DNA of 64,000 nucleotides from Symbiodinium microadriaticum (GCA_001939145.1 LSRX01000285.1:604648-668647); one strand, 5' to 3'. Shown: positions 9,270 to 19,440, counted from the first letter of the stretch. Notes: a model not told the origin generated them from the letters alone. Made by a program: numbers and translations.

Positions 9270-9488
9270 AGCAAGAAGACCGATATCCTTAGTCAGCAGA
9301 CCAGATGCGAGAGGAATGTTTTGACCCCACTACCCCGGCTGGCACCGCGCTGAGTTGCTGCAGGGGATCGGACGGTGTGATTCAGTTTGATCATCGAGGG
9401 TCCTCGAGAGGATTCACGAAACTGTCACTGCGGTCGACTCACGTCGCCACGGAGGTTGATGATAAGCAGACCTCAGCCAGCCCGCCAG

Positions 9489-9737
9489 GGACCAGCCTGC
9501 ATGTTGGAAGAGCACCAGCCGTGTTCGCAGATTATCCTAGATCTGTGCCCGGAGGACATGCAAGTGAACACCATTGGGGAGCTTTCAGGACGGGAATCCT
9601 TAAGGGCCTGTCCCAGCGTGGATCGCTGCGATCTTTGTCCCCCGTGTCTTGAGCTAGACAGAGCCGCATGGTGTTTCTGTGCCCCTGGACCTTCGTCGAC
9701 GTGGAGACAGAGAATCACGAAGGCTGGCATATTCTAG
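9489..9737 (+). CDS. Cysteine-containing exon, unknown
   Basis: After an acceptor-like CGCCAG (9488) the frame reads PACMLEEHQPCSQIILDLCP, EDMQVNTIGELSGRESLRAC and CDLCPPCLELDRAAWCFC, then a basic tail and a stop at 9737. The closely spaced cysteines (CDLCPPC, WCFC) could bind metal or form disulfides; no known domain was matched. The antisense frame is open but far less protein-like. Confidence 0.4.
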   Translation, partial: GPACMLEEHQPCSQIILDLCPEDMQVNTIGELSGRESLRACPSVDRCDLCPPCLELDRAAWCFCAPGPSSTWRQRITKAGIF

Positions 9738-9946
9738 GTTAATGTGCCAAGTGGCAAGATGTCTGGCGCGGCTGACAAGGGTGAACTCCCGAAGCCACCA
9801 CGAAGGCAAGCTCTTTCGGGGATTTCCTGCTTCTTCCCTTCTCTGTGGCGATGCAGTACTGTCAGCAGGGCATCTGAATAGGGGGGGCAGATGAAGCAGT
9901 CATCCCACATGACACTCATACGAGGTTCAGGTGAGCTTAGTCGCCG

Positions 9947-11528
9947 TCATGGTCCCCAAAGAGTGTAGAGAACAAGCGGTTTGGAACCGCTTGCGTCCTC
10001 AGCAGGCTGCAGATGCATGTAAGCGAAGAGATCTGGTGTGGTCTTGACATATCCCGCAAAACCAAAGCCGGGACTGTCAAATTGGTCATGACGCAAAGCT
10101 TTGGCAAAGCGCGCCACCCGCCTCTTAAGTCCAGGTTGCGAGACAACGAGCCTGGACTGAGGGTGCAACATCCAGCGAATGCATGAGGCACAGGTTACAG
10201 GGGCAGGCACCGACTGCAGGGGGCAGGACTGCCCTCAGGCTGTGGTTAAGGGAGCCGCGCACGCATCGACCTGCTCACTCTGGGCGTTCCTCACTACTAA
10301 GTGATACAAATCCTGAACATGAGCCGCAAATTCTCAGAGGATGACGTGGTGGCGCTGCTGAGCAGGCCATGAAGTTCAGCGTGGAAGTTCACTCAAACCT
10401 GACGACAAAGCACTGCACATGAACCGAGCGGTGGACTGGACAAGGTCGACCACTTCCGAAGCAATAGCCCCAACAAGGCAGCTATTGCAGAAACCCTTCA
10501 GGAGGCATCAAGTCTTTGCGGAATGGCGACGGCCTAAGCCCTTCGCTCCTACAGGCTAAAACCCCTGCTTGGGGCCCTGGGCGCCGGGTCGGGTAGCAGC
10601 GGGAGCTCAAAGCTGTACCAAGGATTTGCGTAAAGCTCCGCAGCCCCTGGCCTCCATCACGCTAAGGTGCCAGGCCAAGCTGTCCACCCCTTTCAAGATG
10701 TTGGGAAAGGATTTACCACGCTGCTTTGGGGGGACATTTACGGTTTCATCGGACTTGTTTAGTAGATCTCCCAAAAATTCACCACGGCGCGTGCAAGCCT
10801 CTTGCGACCGCAGAGACCTGTCACTGCAGGCCAGAGAAAAAATCAGCAACCCACCCCAGATGTTCTTGAGCCGACTGTGCCTCAACCCGAACAGTTAGGG
10901 ACGGCCCTGCACGGATGCGTTCGACTGCAACTTCGGGGCCAATGTGGAGAATGCATTTCCAACGCATACATCTGCTGCAGGGCTTTCAAACTCACTACAT
11001 ACCATGAGCCAGTTCTCATGAGTTCGAGAGCCTCATGCTGACTAGGCGGCTGCTGAACGCGCAAGAAGGCAGGATGCCACTTCTGATGCTTCGAGCCGGC
11101 AGCTTGAGAGACACTTGTCTGCCACAGCAGGTCAAAACCACATCGGCAAAGCTCTGCTGCACCACGCCGGGCAAGATGCACCTTGCTCGCTCATTGCTCG
11201 AAAAGCGTGCAGGACAAAAACCTTGTCATGGATGCACATGTGTGCTTACAGTCTTGCATTTGCATCTGCTCCTCCTTCATGGATCCTGATAGCGGGGACG
11301 CGCAACAGCAGTCATCAAGCATAGCTGCGAAGCGGTTCTGCCGGCATGTGCCACCAGAGGTGCCAGTAAGATGTTACAGCTCGCGAACTCACGAAAGAGC
11401 TACGCCGCAGACATGCAAGCTCTTTGACCCTCACCTTGCGACCTCCTTCGCCGGGCTGTGGGCCTCAGGGCGAGACTGTTGCGTCTTTGCTTGGGTCAGG
11501 TTCGGATATTCATTTCCCAAACTTCCGG
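9947..11528 (-). CDS. Multi-exon gene, unknown protein
   Basis: Four exons are supported by reading frame and splice sites. 11528-11435 (94 nt) has acceptor CATCCACAG and donor CAAG|GTGAGG. 11118-11003 has acceptor TGTGGCAG and donor ATG|GTATGT. 10823-10619 has acceptor TGGCCTGCAG and donor TTG|GTACAG. 10156-9947 has acceptor CACCCTCAG and ends in TGA. The last three join exactly in phase (2+1, then phase 0). Joining the first needs one more exon between 11118 and 11435. Encoded pieces include RRGEFLGDLLNKSDETVNV, SFPNILKGVDSLAWHL, LKRRVARFAKALRHDQFDSP and KTTPDLFAYMHLQPAEDASG. I do not recognise the family. The consistent splice phases make this the best supported spliced gene in the window. 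Confidence 0.65.
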
Positions 11529-11647
11529 CTGTGGATGAAAGGACAAGCTTAAGCGCAGGGCTGCCAGGACTCTGAGGTAGCATGCGGGGCCAGCACAGTG
11601 CACCCGAACCCTCGAGGATCCCCCACAGGACCTTAATTGAACCAGAA

Positions 11648-12016
11648 TGCACATGATGCAGAGGGGTGATGAAGAGCAGGAGCCATACGAGCTATAGGAT
11701 TTAGGGTTTAGGGTTTAGGGATCAGGGTTTAGGGCACGAGCCATACGAGCTATATCGCCGGAAAATCGAGGAGCAAGGCCAGGCAACCTTCAGCGTGAGC
11801 AATACCCACATCCGAAAGCCTTCGAGACCGAGACCTGCCCAGTGGGACATTGGGGAGGGTCCGGCAACGAGGCTGCGACCGAGCGTAGCTCTGGGAGCAA
11901 GGAATGGTCGCTGCACCACCAAAGTATTCGAACTGGTTGCTGCTCTGTTGCAGAGCAGGTTCTGTGCTGGACAACCAGCCTACGGGACTCAAATCGTCTT
12001 AGTTGATGGCACCTAG
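11648..12016 (+). pseudogene. Reading frame broken by a telomere-motif insertion
   Basis: The frame ATG(11648)...GDEEQEPYEL stops in the inserted telomere tract at 11697-11737. It resumes after the second copy of a 17-bp duplication as EPYELYRRKIEEQGQATFSV and continues to 12016. Removing the insert and one duplicate copy gives one continuous open frame of about 100 codons, with RPAQWDIGEGPATRLRPSVA in the middle. The composition is strongly protein-like (acidic start, basic middle). The frame may end earlier at a splice donor. No family recognised. An in-frame stop lies shortly upstream of 11648, so this methionine or a nearby acceptor begins the segment. Confidence 0.6.
11680..11754 (+). 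repeat. Telomere-motif insert with 17-bp flanking duplication
   Basis: GAGCCATACGAGCTATA occurs at 11680-11696 and again at 11738-11754. The 41 bases between (11697-11737) consist of TTTAGGG units plus GGA, ATCAGGG and CAC edges. An exact 17-bp direct repeat at the borders is what staggered-break repair or an insertion with target duplication would leave. Confidence 0.9.
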
Positions 12017-12126
12017 CAGCAGGTTTCCGGAATCCTGGAATGTGCCAGAGCCCTACCAATCGCGGAGGTTCTCAGCTCAGGCAACAGGGGAGTGCTCAAC
12101 TCGGAGGTGCGATCACTCTCTGATCG

Positions 12127-12372
12127 TTGCTGGCGGCAAAGAATAAAACGCAAACCCCCAAAAAGCCTAAGAGCAAGCCGAAGGCCAAAGAACGAGCTGT
12201 CGAAGAGCCGTCCACTCAGTCGGTGCCACAACTGATGGCAACAGGTGTGGCTGAAAGCAGGTGGTTCCGCAAACTGCTGTGGATTGCAGTGGCGTCCTGT
12301 GCTCTTTGTGCTCTTGCCAGAGTCCTGCACACCAGTGTTTCTCTGGTTACGGAAAATCTTCTGTGTGGTTGA
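12127..12372 (+). CDS. Lys/Pro-rich segment followed by a possible membrane helix
   Basis: The frame starts with a lysine/proline-rich stretch (KTQTPKKPKSKPKAKERAVE), followed by EEPSTQSVPQLMA and then the hydrophobic segment LLWIAVASCALCALARVL. A donor-like ACAG|GTGTGG at 12243 may end the coding part before the hydrophobic segment. Same strand as and about 110 bp downstream of the frame at 11648-12016, so the two may be exons of one gene. No family recognised. Confidence 0.4.
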   Translation: MLAAKNKTQTPKKPKSKPKAKERAVEEPSTQSVPQLMATGVAESRWFRKLLWIAVASCALCALARVLHTSVSLVTENLLCG

Positions 12373-13310
12373 GACTTGAGCAGGAATGCAGGCTGAGCTT
12401 ACATTTCCCTTTAAGACCGAGGTTACTACAGTCGCACTGCTGACAGCGCCACATGAGGCTCACAATGACTGCAGCAAGCTTTCTTCCAAAACTGAGGGGA
12501 GGCGCAGGATCTGTAGCTGGGCCCTGGGCCTGCGCTCCTCAGGAGTCGCATCAAGGTATACTCGCTCCGCTCTGGGCTCACAGGTCCACAGAGCTCGGGC
12601 ACTGAGGCAGGTATATACCTCTCCAGGAGTCTGTCTCTTCGTCCATCCAAAGCAATGAAGGCTCCTACCATGAAGGCTCTTCCAGCGAGTGGAAGCACCT
12701 GCCAAGCTAAGGCTTAGCACGACTAGCATTGCTGAGAGAGCCCTTTTAAAGAACCCTAGTCTCTTTGCTACGGCCCAAAAGACAGGCCGAGATTAGCAGG
12801 GGGCGCAGGATTACCAGAGTTGGGCTTCGAGTCCCCGTTAAGTCTTGTAAGCACACTAGCAGCCTAAGGCGAACGCTCGACTCGATCGTTGGATTCCGGC
12901 GGAACATCATAGCAACACAGAGGCTCCTGGCCTTGATCAGTCACGGAGTCACGGACCTCTCAAAGGGATTGCGGAAAGCTCCGGCCTTGCTGCGCAACAC
13001 ATGAAAGGGTATATGATGGTAATGGGGTTGAGGGCTTAGGCTACGGTCCAAGGGCACTGGCAACGCAAAACACCTCGAACCGTTAGCAGTTTGACTGGCA
13101 CACGGGTGCAGAAAGCTCAAACAGAAGGAAGTAAGACTGGATGCTGGCTGCCTGCCATTGCGTCAAGTGCGATCACAGGCTGCTTGAATTCCTAGCCGCG
13201 CGGGTCCACGTAGGTCCAGTTCAAACACAACCTCGAACGCGAGAAGGCACACAAGCTAGACTGCGACACCCTGTGAAGCCGACTGAGCTTCCAGACTCCT
13301 GTTACCGGGT

Positions 13311-13547
13311 TTGCGGAGGAACTGTCTCAATCCAAGCGGAACAGGTAGGGCGCTTCAGTCCATCAAGAGACTAACAGACCCACATGACAGCATCAACTCT
13401 TTGTCTAGAGCCTTCTCTGCCTCAGAAGTCTGGAGCAAGCCAGAAAACCAGCCGGGAGTTCCGAAGACGAGGCGTCTCCTCTTGGGACTCTTGGGTAGAA
13501 GCGCACTTGTTGCTACTGGCATCCTAGTTTGCCTCTACTCCTTATAG
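13311..13547 (+). CDS. Possible exon with a C-terminal hydrophobic helix
   Basis: A frame reading SINSLSRAFSASEVWSKPEN, then RRLLLGLLGRSALVATGILV before a stop at 13547. The last ~22 residues could form a membrane anchor. No clear splice sites and no known family. 12373-13310 contains overlapping open frames on both strands that I cannot assign. Confidence 0.3.
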   Translation: MRRNCLNPSGTGRALQSIKRLTDPHDSINSLSRAFSASEVWSKPENQPGVPKTRRLLLGLLGRSALVATGILVCLYSL

Positions 13548-14176
13548 TTCTCATTCTTGGGAGACTCGGATCAATCTCCACCCCAAGATGCCTAGAACCC
13601 GGAGTTGCTAAAGATCGCCCGTCGCCAAGCGCTATCCTGGCCAGACGCAGTCCGTGGCCTGCTCCATGCAACTCAAAGCCTCTTGCTGCATGCGGATGCG
13701 CAGCATCCTAGCCTTTGAATCTGGGAGCTCTCTCACCGGCTTTGCATGTGGCAGGTGCCAAAAACTACAAGGCGATGCGCTGCCGGGTATCCCTGGCCTT
13801 GGCCTTCACCGTAACTCGGTTCTTCACAGGCACAGATTCAAGGTGACTCTCCAGGCATGCCTAGAGCCCGGAAGGACTCGGGCCACTAAGCGCCGGGCTG
13901 GTTGTTGGCCTCCGGTCTCAACCCTGCGGCAAGCCACGCGGCAAGCCACACGGCATCGAAGGCAATCAAGAGCCCCTGGCTTCGAAAGCACAAGGTGGGG
14001 CAAAGCCAAGCTGGGAGACCGCCCTCTGAGCCCTGCTTGCTTGGGATCCAGGGGCCTTTCAAGTGTGCGCGGAGTCTACGGAAGAACCCGGCAGGGAAGA
14101 ACCCCGCAGAGGCCATTCAAGGGGGAGCTCAAGCGGCCTTCTGCCTTGTAGGTCCTGTGGGGTCTGGAGAGCTCAG

Positions 14177-14365
14177 GCAAGCATGCACATTGGTTGCGCA
14201 AACTCAGGGGATCGGTACATGTTTCGGGCACGCTTGCTCACAGAAGATGCACCACCCAAATATGCAGAGGAACTGTGGGCTGACTCGATGGAAGCTCTCA
14301 GCAATCAGGGCCTCTGTGCCGGAGTCCTTACTAACAGAGACCGTAACATCTCGAGTTCGACGTAG
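14177..14365 (+). CDS. Probable terminal exon, unknown
   Basis: An acceptor (GAGAGCTCAG) precedes a 62-codon frame reading CANSGDRYMFRARLLTEDAP, KYAEELWADSMEALSNQ and NRDRNISSST, then TAG. The composition is charged and protein-like. Frames between 13654 and 14151 on the same strand may hold upstream exons but are arginine-rich and ambiguous. Family not recognised. Confidence 0.45.
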   Translation, partial: ASMHIGCANSGDRYMFRARLLTEDAPPKYAEELWADSMEALSNQGLCAGVLTNRDRNISSST

Positions 14366-14794
14366 GGGCTTCTGACGTTGGGCGCTATAGCCGCTGGAGT
14401 TCCCTTGCTGACTTTGCTGCTGGGCTTTGAAGCTTCGACCAGAGCAGAAATGCGGCTTGCACGACCAATCCCTACAGAGCTGTGGCGGGCACCAATACCT
14501 GTGAAGGCATGCAGCAGAGCAGAGAGGAAGGGGCTCTCTTCCACACAGCTTCCGGAGCCTACTTGCCATGTTTCATGCTTGCTGAGGCTTGTCTCAACCA
14601 CGGTCCTGCACTCGAGCTGTGGAATGCTGCGGATGCCTGCATGACCGCGGTCCCAACTTGAATTGAAGGCGTGCTGCACAGGACCAACAAAGGAAGATGA
14701 GCAAGCGAAGACCCCAAAACCCTAAGGTCTAGCATTTCGACTTTAGGGCTTAGGACCCAGAAACCGTGGAACAAACCCAAATCATTGTGACCGG

Positions 14795-14864
14795 TTTAGG
14801 GTTTAGGGTTTAGGGTTCAGGGTTTAGGGTTTAGGGTTCAGGGTTTAGGGTTTAGGGTTTAGGG
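14795..14864 (+). repeat. Interstitial telomere array, TTTAGGG strand
   Basis: Ten near-perfect TTTAGGG units with two TTCAGGG variants, set in unique DNA. The flanks GACCGG (left) and GACTGG (right) are similar but not identical; this is too short to call a duplication. Confidence 0.9.
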
Positions 14865-15222
14865 ACTGGCCGGGTAGCCAACTCGCCTGCTCTGGTCAAG
14901 GCAGGCAAGAGGTGGATCCTTTGGGAGCATCAACACGGAACCCGAGCTCCCAAAGGGAAGGGTCCGGCGGCTAACCTATAAGTTCAGGATCCCGGCAACA
15001 AGCTGGCCGCTGAGATGCAACTCGATACCCGGCACAGACTGACGAGTGCTGCAGCTGCAGCTTACGTCAGCTTACAGCTTTACCGAGGCTTCTGCACTCC
15101 AAAGCGGGCAACAAAGTCGGGCCTACTGAGATAGAAGCCACGAGTCATGCGGATCAGGCAGGGCAAAGCGTCTCGGCCCTGGCTGACGACTTTTGAACAC
15201 ACCTCGTCCCAGCCGCACTGGT

Positions 15223-15403
15223 GGGGCAAGACTCCAGGTACAAGAGTTACAAGAAGCCACAGTCCGAACTTGCATCACTGGCTTCCGCCGATCTGAAGCT
15301 GGCCGAGTGGGCCACGTTGCACAGGGCCTTCCACGCCGGAGTTCGGGGCACCTGCACTCCAGCCAGCATGATTCATAGAGCCAAGTGGGAGCATGCAGAC
15401 TAA
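15223..15403 (+). CDS. Exon candidate, unknown
   Basis: A frame reading GQDSRYKSYKKPQSELASLA, ADLKLAEWATLHRAFHAG and MIHRAKWEHAD, then a stop at 15403. The alternation of charged and hydrophobic residues suggests helices. The antisense frame is cysteine- and arginine-rich and unconvincing. No family recognised. Confidence 0.4.
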
Positions 15404-15494
15404 AAGCAATCTCTGAGAGAGCTGGCTGCCATTTCTGGCCATCTCCTTCCATGCTCAGACTTGGTGTGGGGCCAAGTTTAGGCCTCTGATCACC

Positions 15495-15831
15495 ATGGAA
15501 AATGCCCTGCCAAAGGACCCTGTAACTGCCTGTAATGCCCTGACATGCCGGGACAGCTTTGCCCCTGGCCCAACTTGCTTCAATGAAGCTGTACCAAGGT
15601 TCAATTCTACAAGGGACTCGCGCCCAGACCCGCTCTGGAAAGCATGGCCAGCCGCGGAGAAGTTCTCCCGGCCACTACAAGGAGGTGTCCTTCTCAAATG
15701 ATGGCCTAGCACTTGCACATGCCTCCTGCCTAGCAAACGCACTGCATCCCACAGTGACAACATGCGCTGACCACGGGAAAGCTGCAGCTTGCCGGAGGAT
15801 ACTAAGAAATCCACTGTGCAGCCATCTATAA
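15495..15831 (+). CDS. Two overlapping exon candidates
   Basis: One frame (15495-15701) reads MENALPKDPVTACNALTCRD and KAWPAAEKFSRPLQGG. A second, shifted by one base, is protein-like from about 15683 (EVSFSNDGLALAHASCLANA, CADHGKAAACRRILR) to 15831. They could be alternative exon boundaries or a frameshift; the acceptor CTACAAG at 15682 favours the second. Unknown family. Confidence 0.3.
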
Positions 15832-16127
15832 GGGTTTCTATAGGGGTTTCTATAAGGGTACTATAAGGGCTCTATATGGGTAGTAGGCTCCCGACCTTCC
15901 GAGAAAACCAGGGCTGAATCTGGCTTTGCCTCCCGAAGAGCCTGCAAGGCTGACAAGGCTAACACAAGGAAGGATGTCCTGTACGATACTGCGAAGTACG
16001 CGGATACATGTCTGACGGCAGTCAATGTTGAGCCAGCACGGTTCTGGACACTCCGACCATTAAACTTGCAATCGCATGCTTGAACAGCGAACGAGCGAAA
16101 GCTGCGGCATGCTGGCAAGTGCTTTAG

Positions 16128-16271
16128 GCTGAACGATGGAGCCCCACCATGTTCATCGAAGCAACAGTGCATGGTCACAAGCTTGATGGTGGCCTGGTGT
16201 TCTGGACATCCAAGATCTCAGCATGGCATTGCAGGGAGCACCACGAATCATGGCGCCCGCGTGCATGCAAG
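16128..16271 (+). CDS. Exon in duplication copy 1
   Basis: The frame opens after TGCTTTAG and reads AERWSPTMFIEATVHGHKLD, LVFWTSKISAWHC and ESWRPRACK before AAG|GTCCTC. It is repeated in copy 2 at 17289-17432 with the same amino acids. Conservation of the frame in both copies supports coding, although the copies are too similar for a strong test. Unknown protein. Confidence 0.4.
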
Positions 16272-16316
16272 GTCCTCCCCTAAATGCTTCTTTCGTTCTC
16301 TCTCTTGAGCACGCAG

Positions 16317-16495
16317 CATGACCAAAGACCTCACCTCTGCCTGTGCCAGAGCGGACAAGGAACCCGGCCCAGAGGGTGCAAGGAGCTGCACGGCAAGCAC
16401 AGGACACAACAAGTCTGGTCGCCGAAACTTCGACGATCGGGTCAGACAGGGTACCTACACCCGATGAGGCTATCCCATGTCAGGATTGGCAAGCA
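16317..16495 (+). CDS. Exon in duplication copy 1 (MTKD exon)
   Basis: Follows the pyrimidine-rich acceptor CTCTCTCTTGAGCACGCAG. It encodes TKDLTSACARADKEPGPEGA and NKSGRRNFDDR and is repeated from 17478 in copy 2. The two copies diverge right after GGGTCA (16444 / 17605), so the exon's 3' context differs between them. Unknown protein. Confidence 0.35.
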
Positions 16496-16959
16496 GCTCT
16501 CTATTCAGAATCAGTGTGTTCATTTGAGCGCTTAGAGGGTTTAGTACTCGTTTTGGGGTTGTAAACTTTAACCACCCCGCAGGTGAACTATGAAATGTCC
16601 CCCAGCTTCAGTGGTAGGGGAAACTAAAAATTGACCCCAAGCACTAGCGAGCATTTGTCCAATCCACCAGGCTGTTTGCACCTACATCCAATCCAAGCCA
16701 GCTTTGATCAGCGGGAAAAGGCACTGCGTGCTTCATCATGGCTCCTTGACAAGCAAGCATACCATGTGGGAACTAGAAGTCTCGTCCCTACTTGCTATTG
16801 GGCAAGCATACTGCCTTTTAAGAAGGCCGCCCTCCTTGGCCCGACAGCAACCTACTCGCGGATGGGCTTCAGGGGTACGTAGGCCGCCATGATTTCCAGC
16901 TGCTGGCAAGTCTGCAGTGCGCACATTTCAGTGGCATGGCCGAAAGGGCAGTCTTGTGC

Positions 16960-16989
16960 TTAGGGTTTAAAGTTTAGGGTTTAGGGTTC
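16960..16989 (+). repeat. Short interstitial telomere tract
   Basis: Four TTTAGGG-type units, one degenerate (TTTAAAG), lie between the two copies of the 452-bp duplication, about 165 bp before copy 2. Confidence 0.8.
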
Positions 16990-17998
16990 TATTTGGACAG
17001 AACTTTGGAGGCAGTAGCAGAGGCATGGTTCAATCGGAGGGAGGCTAGCCCGGCAAGACATCCCGGGCTCAAGCGGAAAGCAGCGGAGTTCTCCGGCACA
17101 GCGATCAAACAGTTCTGATCGTTGGGTACCGGGAGGCAGAGGAAGCTGGGACAGAAGTATGCGGATACATGTCTGACGGTAGTCAATGATGAGCCAGCAC
17201 GGTTCTGGACACTCCGACCATTAAACTTGCAATCGCATGCTTGAACAGCGAACGAGCGAAAGCTGCGGCATGCTGGCAAGTGCTTTAGGCTGAACGATGG
17301 AGCCCCACCATGTTCATCGAAGCAACAGTGCATGGTCACAAGCTTGATGGTGGCCTGGTGTTCTGGACATCCAAGATCTCAGCATGGCATTGCAGGGAGC
17401 ACCACGAATCATGGCGCCCGCGTGCATGCAAGATCCTCCCCTAAATGCTTCTTTCGTTCTCTCTCTTGAGCACACAGCATGACCAAAGACCTCACCTCTG
17501 CCTGTGCCAGAGCGGACAAGGAACCCGGCCCAGAGGGTGCAAGGAGCTGCACGGCAAGCACAGGACTCAACAAGTCTGGTCGCCGAAACTTCGACGATCG
17601 GGTCACAAGCACTCAAGCACATGTGTACTCACACGTGCGCGCTAGGCACGGACCAAGTGTAGGGCTGCTACCACAATTGCCTCGGCGAGTCCGGCGAGGT
17701 CGGCGGCTAGCCCTGCTACTGTGGTGGGGGCTCGCCCGGCAACGGCCATGGCGAGTCCTGCAACTGTTTCGGGCAGTCCGGATACCCTGCCGTCGGGTTC
17801 CCCCGGGCAGGTATCGGCGGGTGGACCCCTGACCCTGTGTGCGGGGATAGGAGTCCGGTAGAGATAGGGGTGCTAGCAGCTAGCAGAGGACGGGGAGAGG
17901 TGCTATGAGTACCTGGCTTCGCGAAGCTTCGGGGAGCTAGCGACCCGCCAGCTGGAAGAGGCCTGAGACCGCGAACCTGGAGAAGCGGTCTCGGAAAA

Positions 17999-18400
17999 GC
18001 GAGCGCACCCGAAGCCCAAGAGGCACAAGAGCCGATTTTCGGAGCCCTGGCCCCGGCCGCAGAGCTATCGCGGCTCTGGGCAGCCGGAGCCCGGCAGTAG
18101 GCCCTGGCGCTTCAACGCAAAGTCCGAAGGGAGCCGCTGCTTGCGGATCAAAGTGCGGAGCAGGGACGAAACGTCGAAGATGATCTGCTGACCTTGGCGT
18201 CCCTGCACTGCCAGACACAAGAGGCCATCTGCAGAGGTCTATGGGACCTCCTGGGTTGGCATCCATCCCACCACCTCGAGAAAAGGATGAAGACACCTTT
18301 TCGGAACCACGTTCTGTCTGCAGAAGGCCCGGAAATGCACTCCACTGCGGGAGCACCTCTGATGTGTCAGCGACAGCATCGCACCGAATCGAGAGCCTAA
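17999..18400 (+). pseudogene. Coding-like frame with one in-frame TAG
   Basis: Apart from TAG at 18098-18100, a single frame is open from 17999 to 18400. It reads APEAQEAQEPIFGALAPAAE and LSRLWAAGARQ before the stop, and LALQRKVRREPLLADQSAEQ, NVEDDLLTLASLHCQTQEAI and GLWDLLGWHP after it. The context CCGGCAGTAG|GCC could instead be an acceptor, with the exon starting at 18101. The preceding GC-rich segment is also open in another frame (REPGEAVSEKRAHPKPKRHK), so exact boundaries are uncertain. No family recognised. Confidence 0.4.
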
Positions 18401-18485
18401 GCCCCTAAACCCCAAACGATCCAACGACCTTCCTGGCGCAGAACCTGGCGATGATGACTCCTCAGCTTTAGAATCGGGCGGTGCG

Positions 18486-19139
18486 CCTTCGGCAACCTTC
18501 GAAAGCTCGGGCAGGAATGGCAAGTCTTCGAGCTCTGCAGCATCATGTGCGACAAGGGAGGTTGCCGGTGCCAGGACATTCCACCTTGTGGGGCTCGAGT
18601 TTCCAAGGAAAAAGAGCCGTTGGCTCCGGCCACGGCATTCACGTCGTGGCTTGGCGAGACTCTGACTTGCATCAAACTCCGGCACGTGCCCCTCGGAATA
18701 TTTCTGCAGGCCCAAGAACTCAGACTTTTGCCTGCGCCTTGTCAATGACCAGCGCATACATTGCTTCGATTGCGGTGTGTGTCAAGGCGCATCAACGATG
18801 TGCTGCGCCGGATCGGGCAGCGGGCCTTCGGCAACCCTTCGAAAACTCGGGCAGGAATGGCAAGTCTTCGAGCTCTGCGGCATCATGTGCGACAAGGGAG
18901 GTTGCCGGTGCCAGGACACTCCACCTTGCGGAGCTCGAATTTCCAAGGAAAAAGAGCCGTTGGCTCCGGCCACGGCATTCACATCGTGGCTTGCCTCAAA
19001 CTCCGGCACATGCCCCTCGGAATGCTTCTGCAGGCCCAAGAACTCAGACTTTTGCCTGCGCCTTGTCAATGACCAGCGCATGCATTGCTTCGATTGCGGT
19101 GTGTGTCAAGGCGCACATGGCCTCAACGATGTGCTGCAC
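18486..19139. repeat. Tandem duplication, ~320-bp copies
   Basis: Copies 18486-18809 and 18825-19139 (offset 339 bp) agree over nearly their whole length, with small indels (GGCGAGACTCTGACTTGCATC only in copy 1; ACATGGCC only in copy 2). Protein-like frames exist on both strands. On the minus strand copy 1 gives AHDAAELEDLPFLPELSKVA and copy 2 gives LVQHIVEAMCALTHTAIEAM. On the plus strand there is a cysteine-rich frame. The indels shift frames between copies, so at most one copy can keep the original protein. Confidence 0.75.
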
Positions 19140-19348
19140 CAAGCACGGACAGATCACCTCGCTCTAGGGCATGATTGCACAGAAACTGAAATTTCAAGCA
19201 TCTGCTGCCAAAGAAAAAGCCTTGAGGAACCGCAAGCGACTCTCTAGTGGTTCTGCGTTACGACTGAGTCCCACACGATTCTCTCAGAGTCCCCGAGCAT
19301 GACTATCCTGTCGTGGGATGCACAAGCTCGAAAGTAAAAGATCAGGAA

Positions 19349-19440
19349 CTGGGTTCTTGGTAGGGGATTGAATTTAAGTTACCATAATAAGGAAACCACA
19401 TCTTAAATTACATCCATTAAATCCCTTAGCAAGAACCCAG
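19349..19440 (+). mobile_element. Short TIR element, family A (A3), complete
   Basis: 92 bp, from CTGGGTTCTTGGTAGGGGATT to AATCCCTTAGCAAGAACCCAG, flanked by GGAA on both sides (19345-19348, 19441-19444). The interior shares TTTAAGTTACCATAATAAGGAAACC with the other copies. Non-coding. Confidence 0.9.

Larger units (their letters stand above)
15993..17605 (+). repeat. 452-bp direct duplication carrying exons
   Basis: 15993-16444 and 17154-17605 are nearly identical (offset 1161 bp) with only a few substitutions, while their flanks differ completely. Each copy holds two exon-like pieces. One (16128-16271 / 17289-17432, acceptor TGCTTTAG) encodes ERWSPTMFIEATVHGHKLDG and WHCREHHESWRPRACK. The other (from 16317 / 17478, acceptor TCTCTTGAGCACRCAG) encodes MTKDLTSACARADKEPGPEG and NKSGRRNFDDRV. 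The donor after ACK is GTCCTC in copy 1 and ATCCTC in copy 2, so copy 2 may have lost that splice site. No family recognised. Confidence 0.75.
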
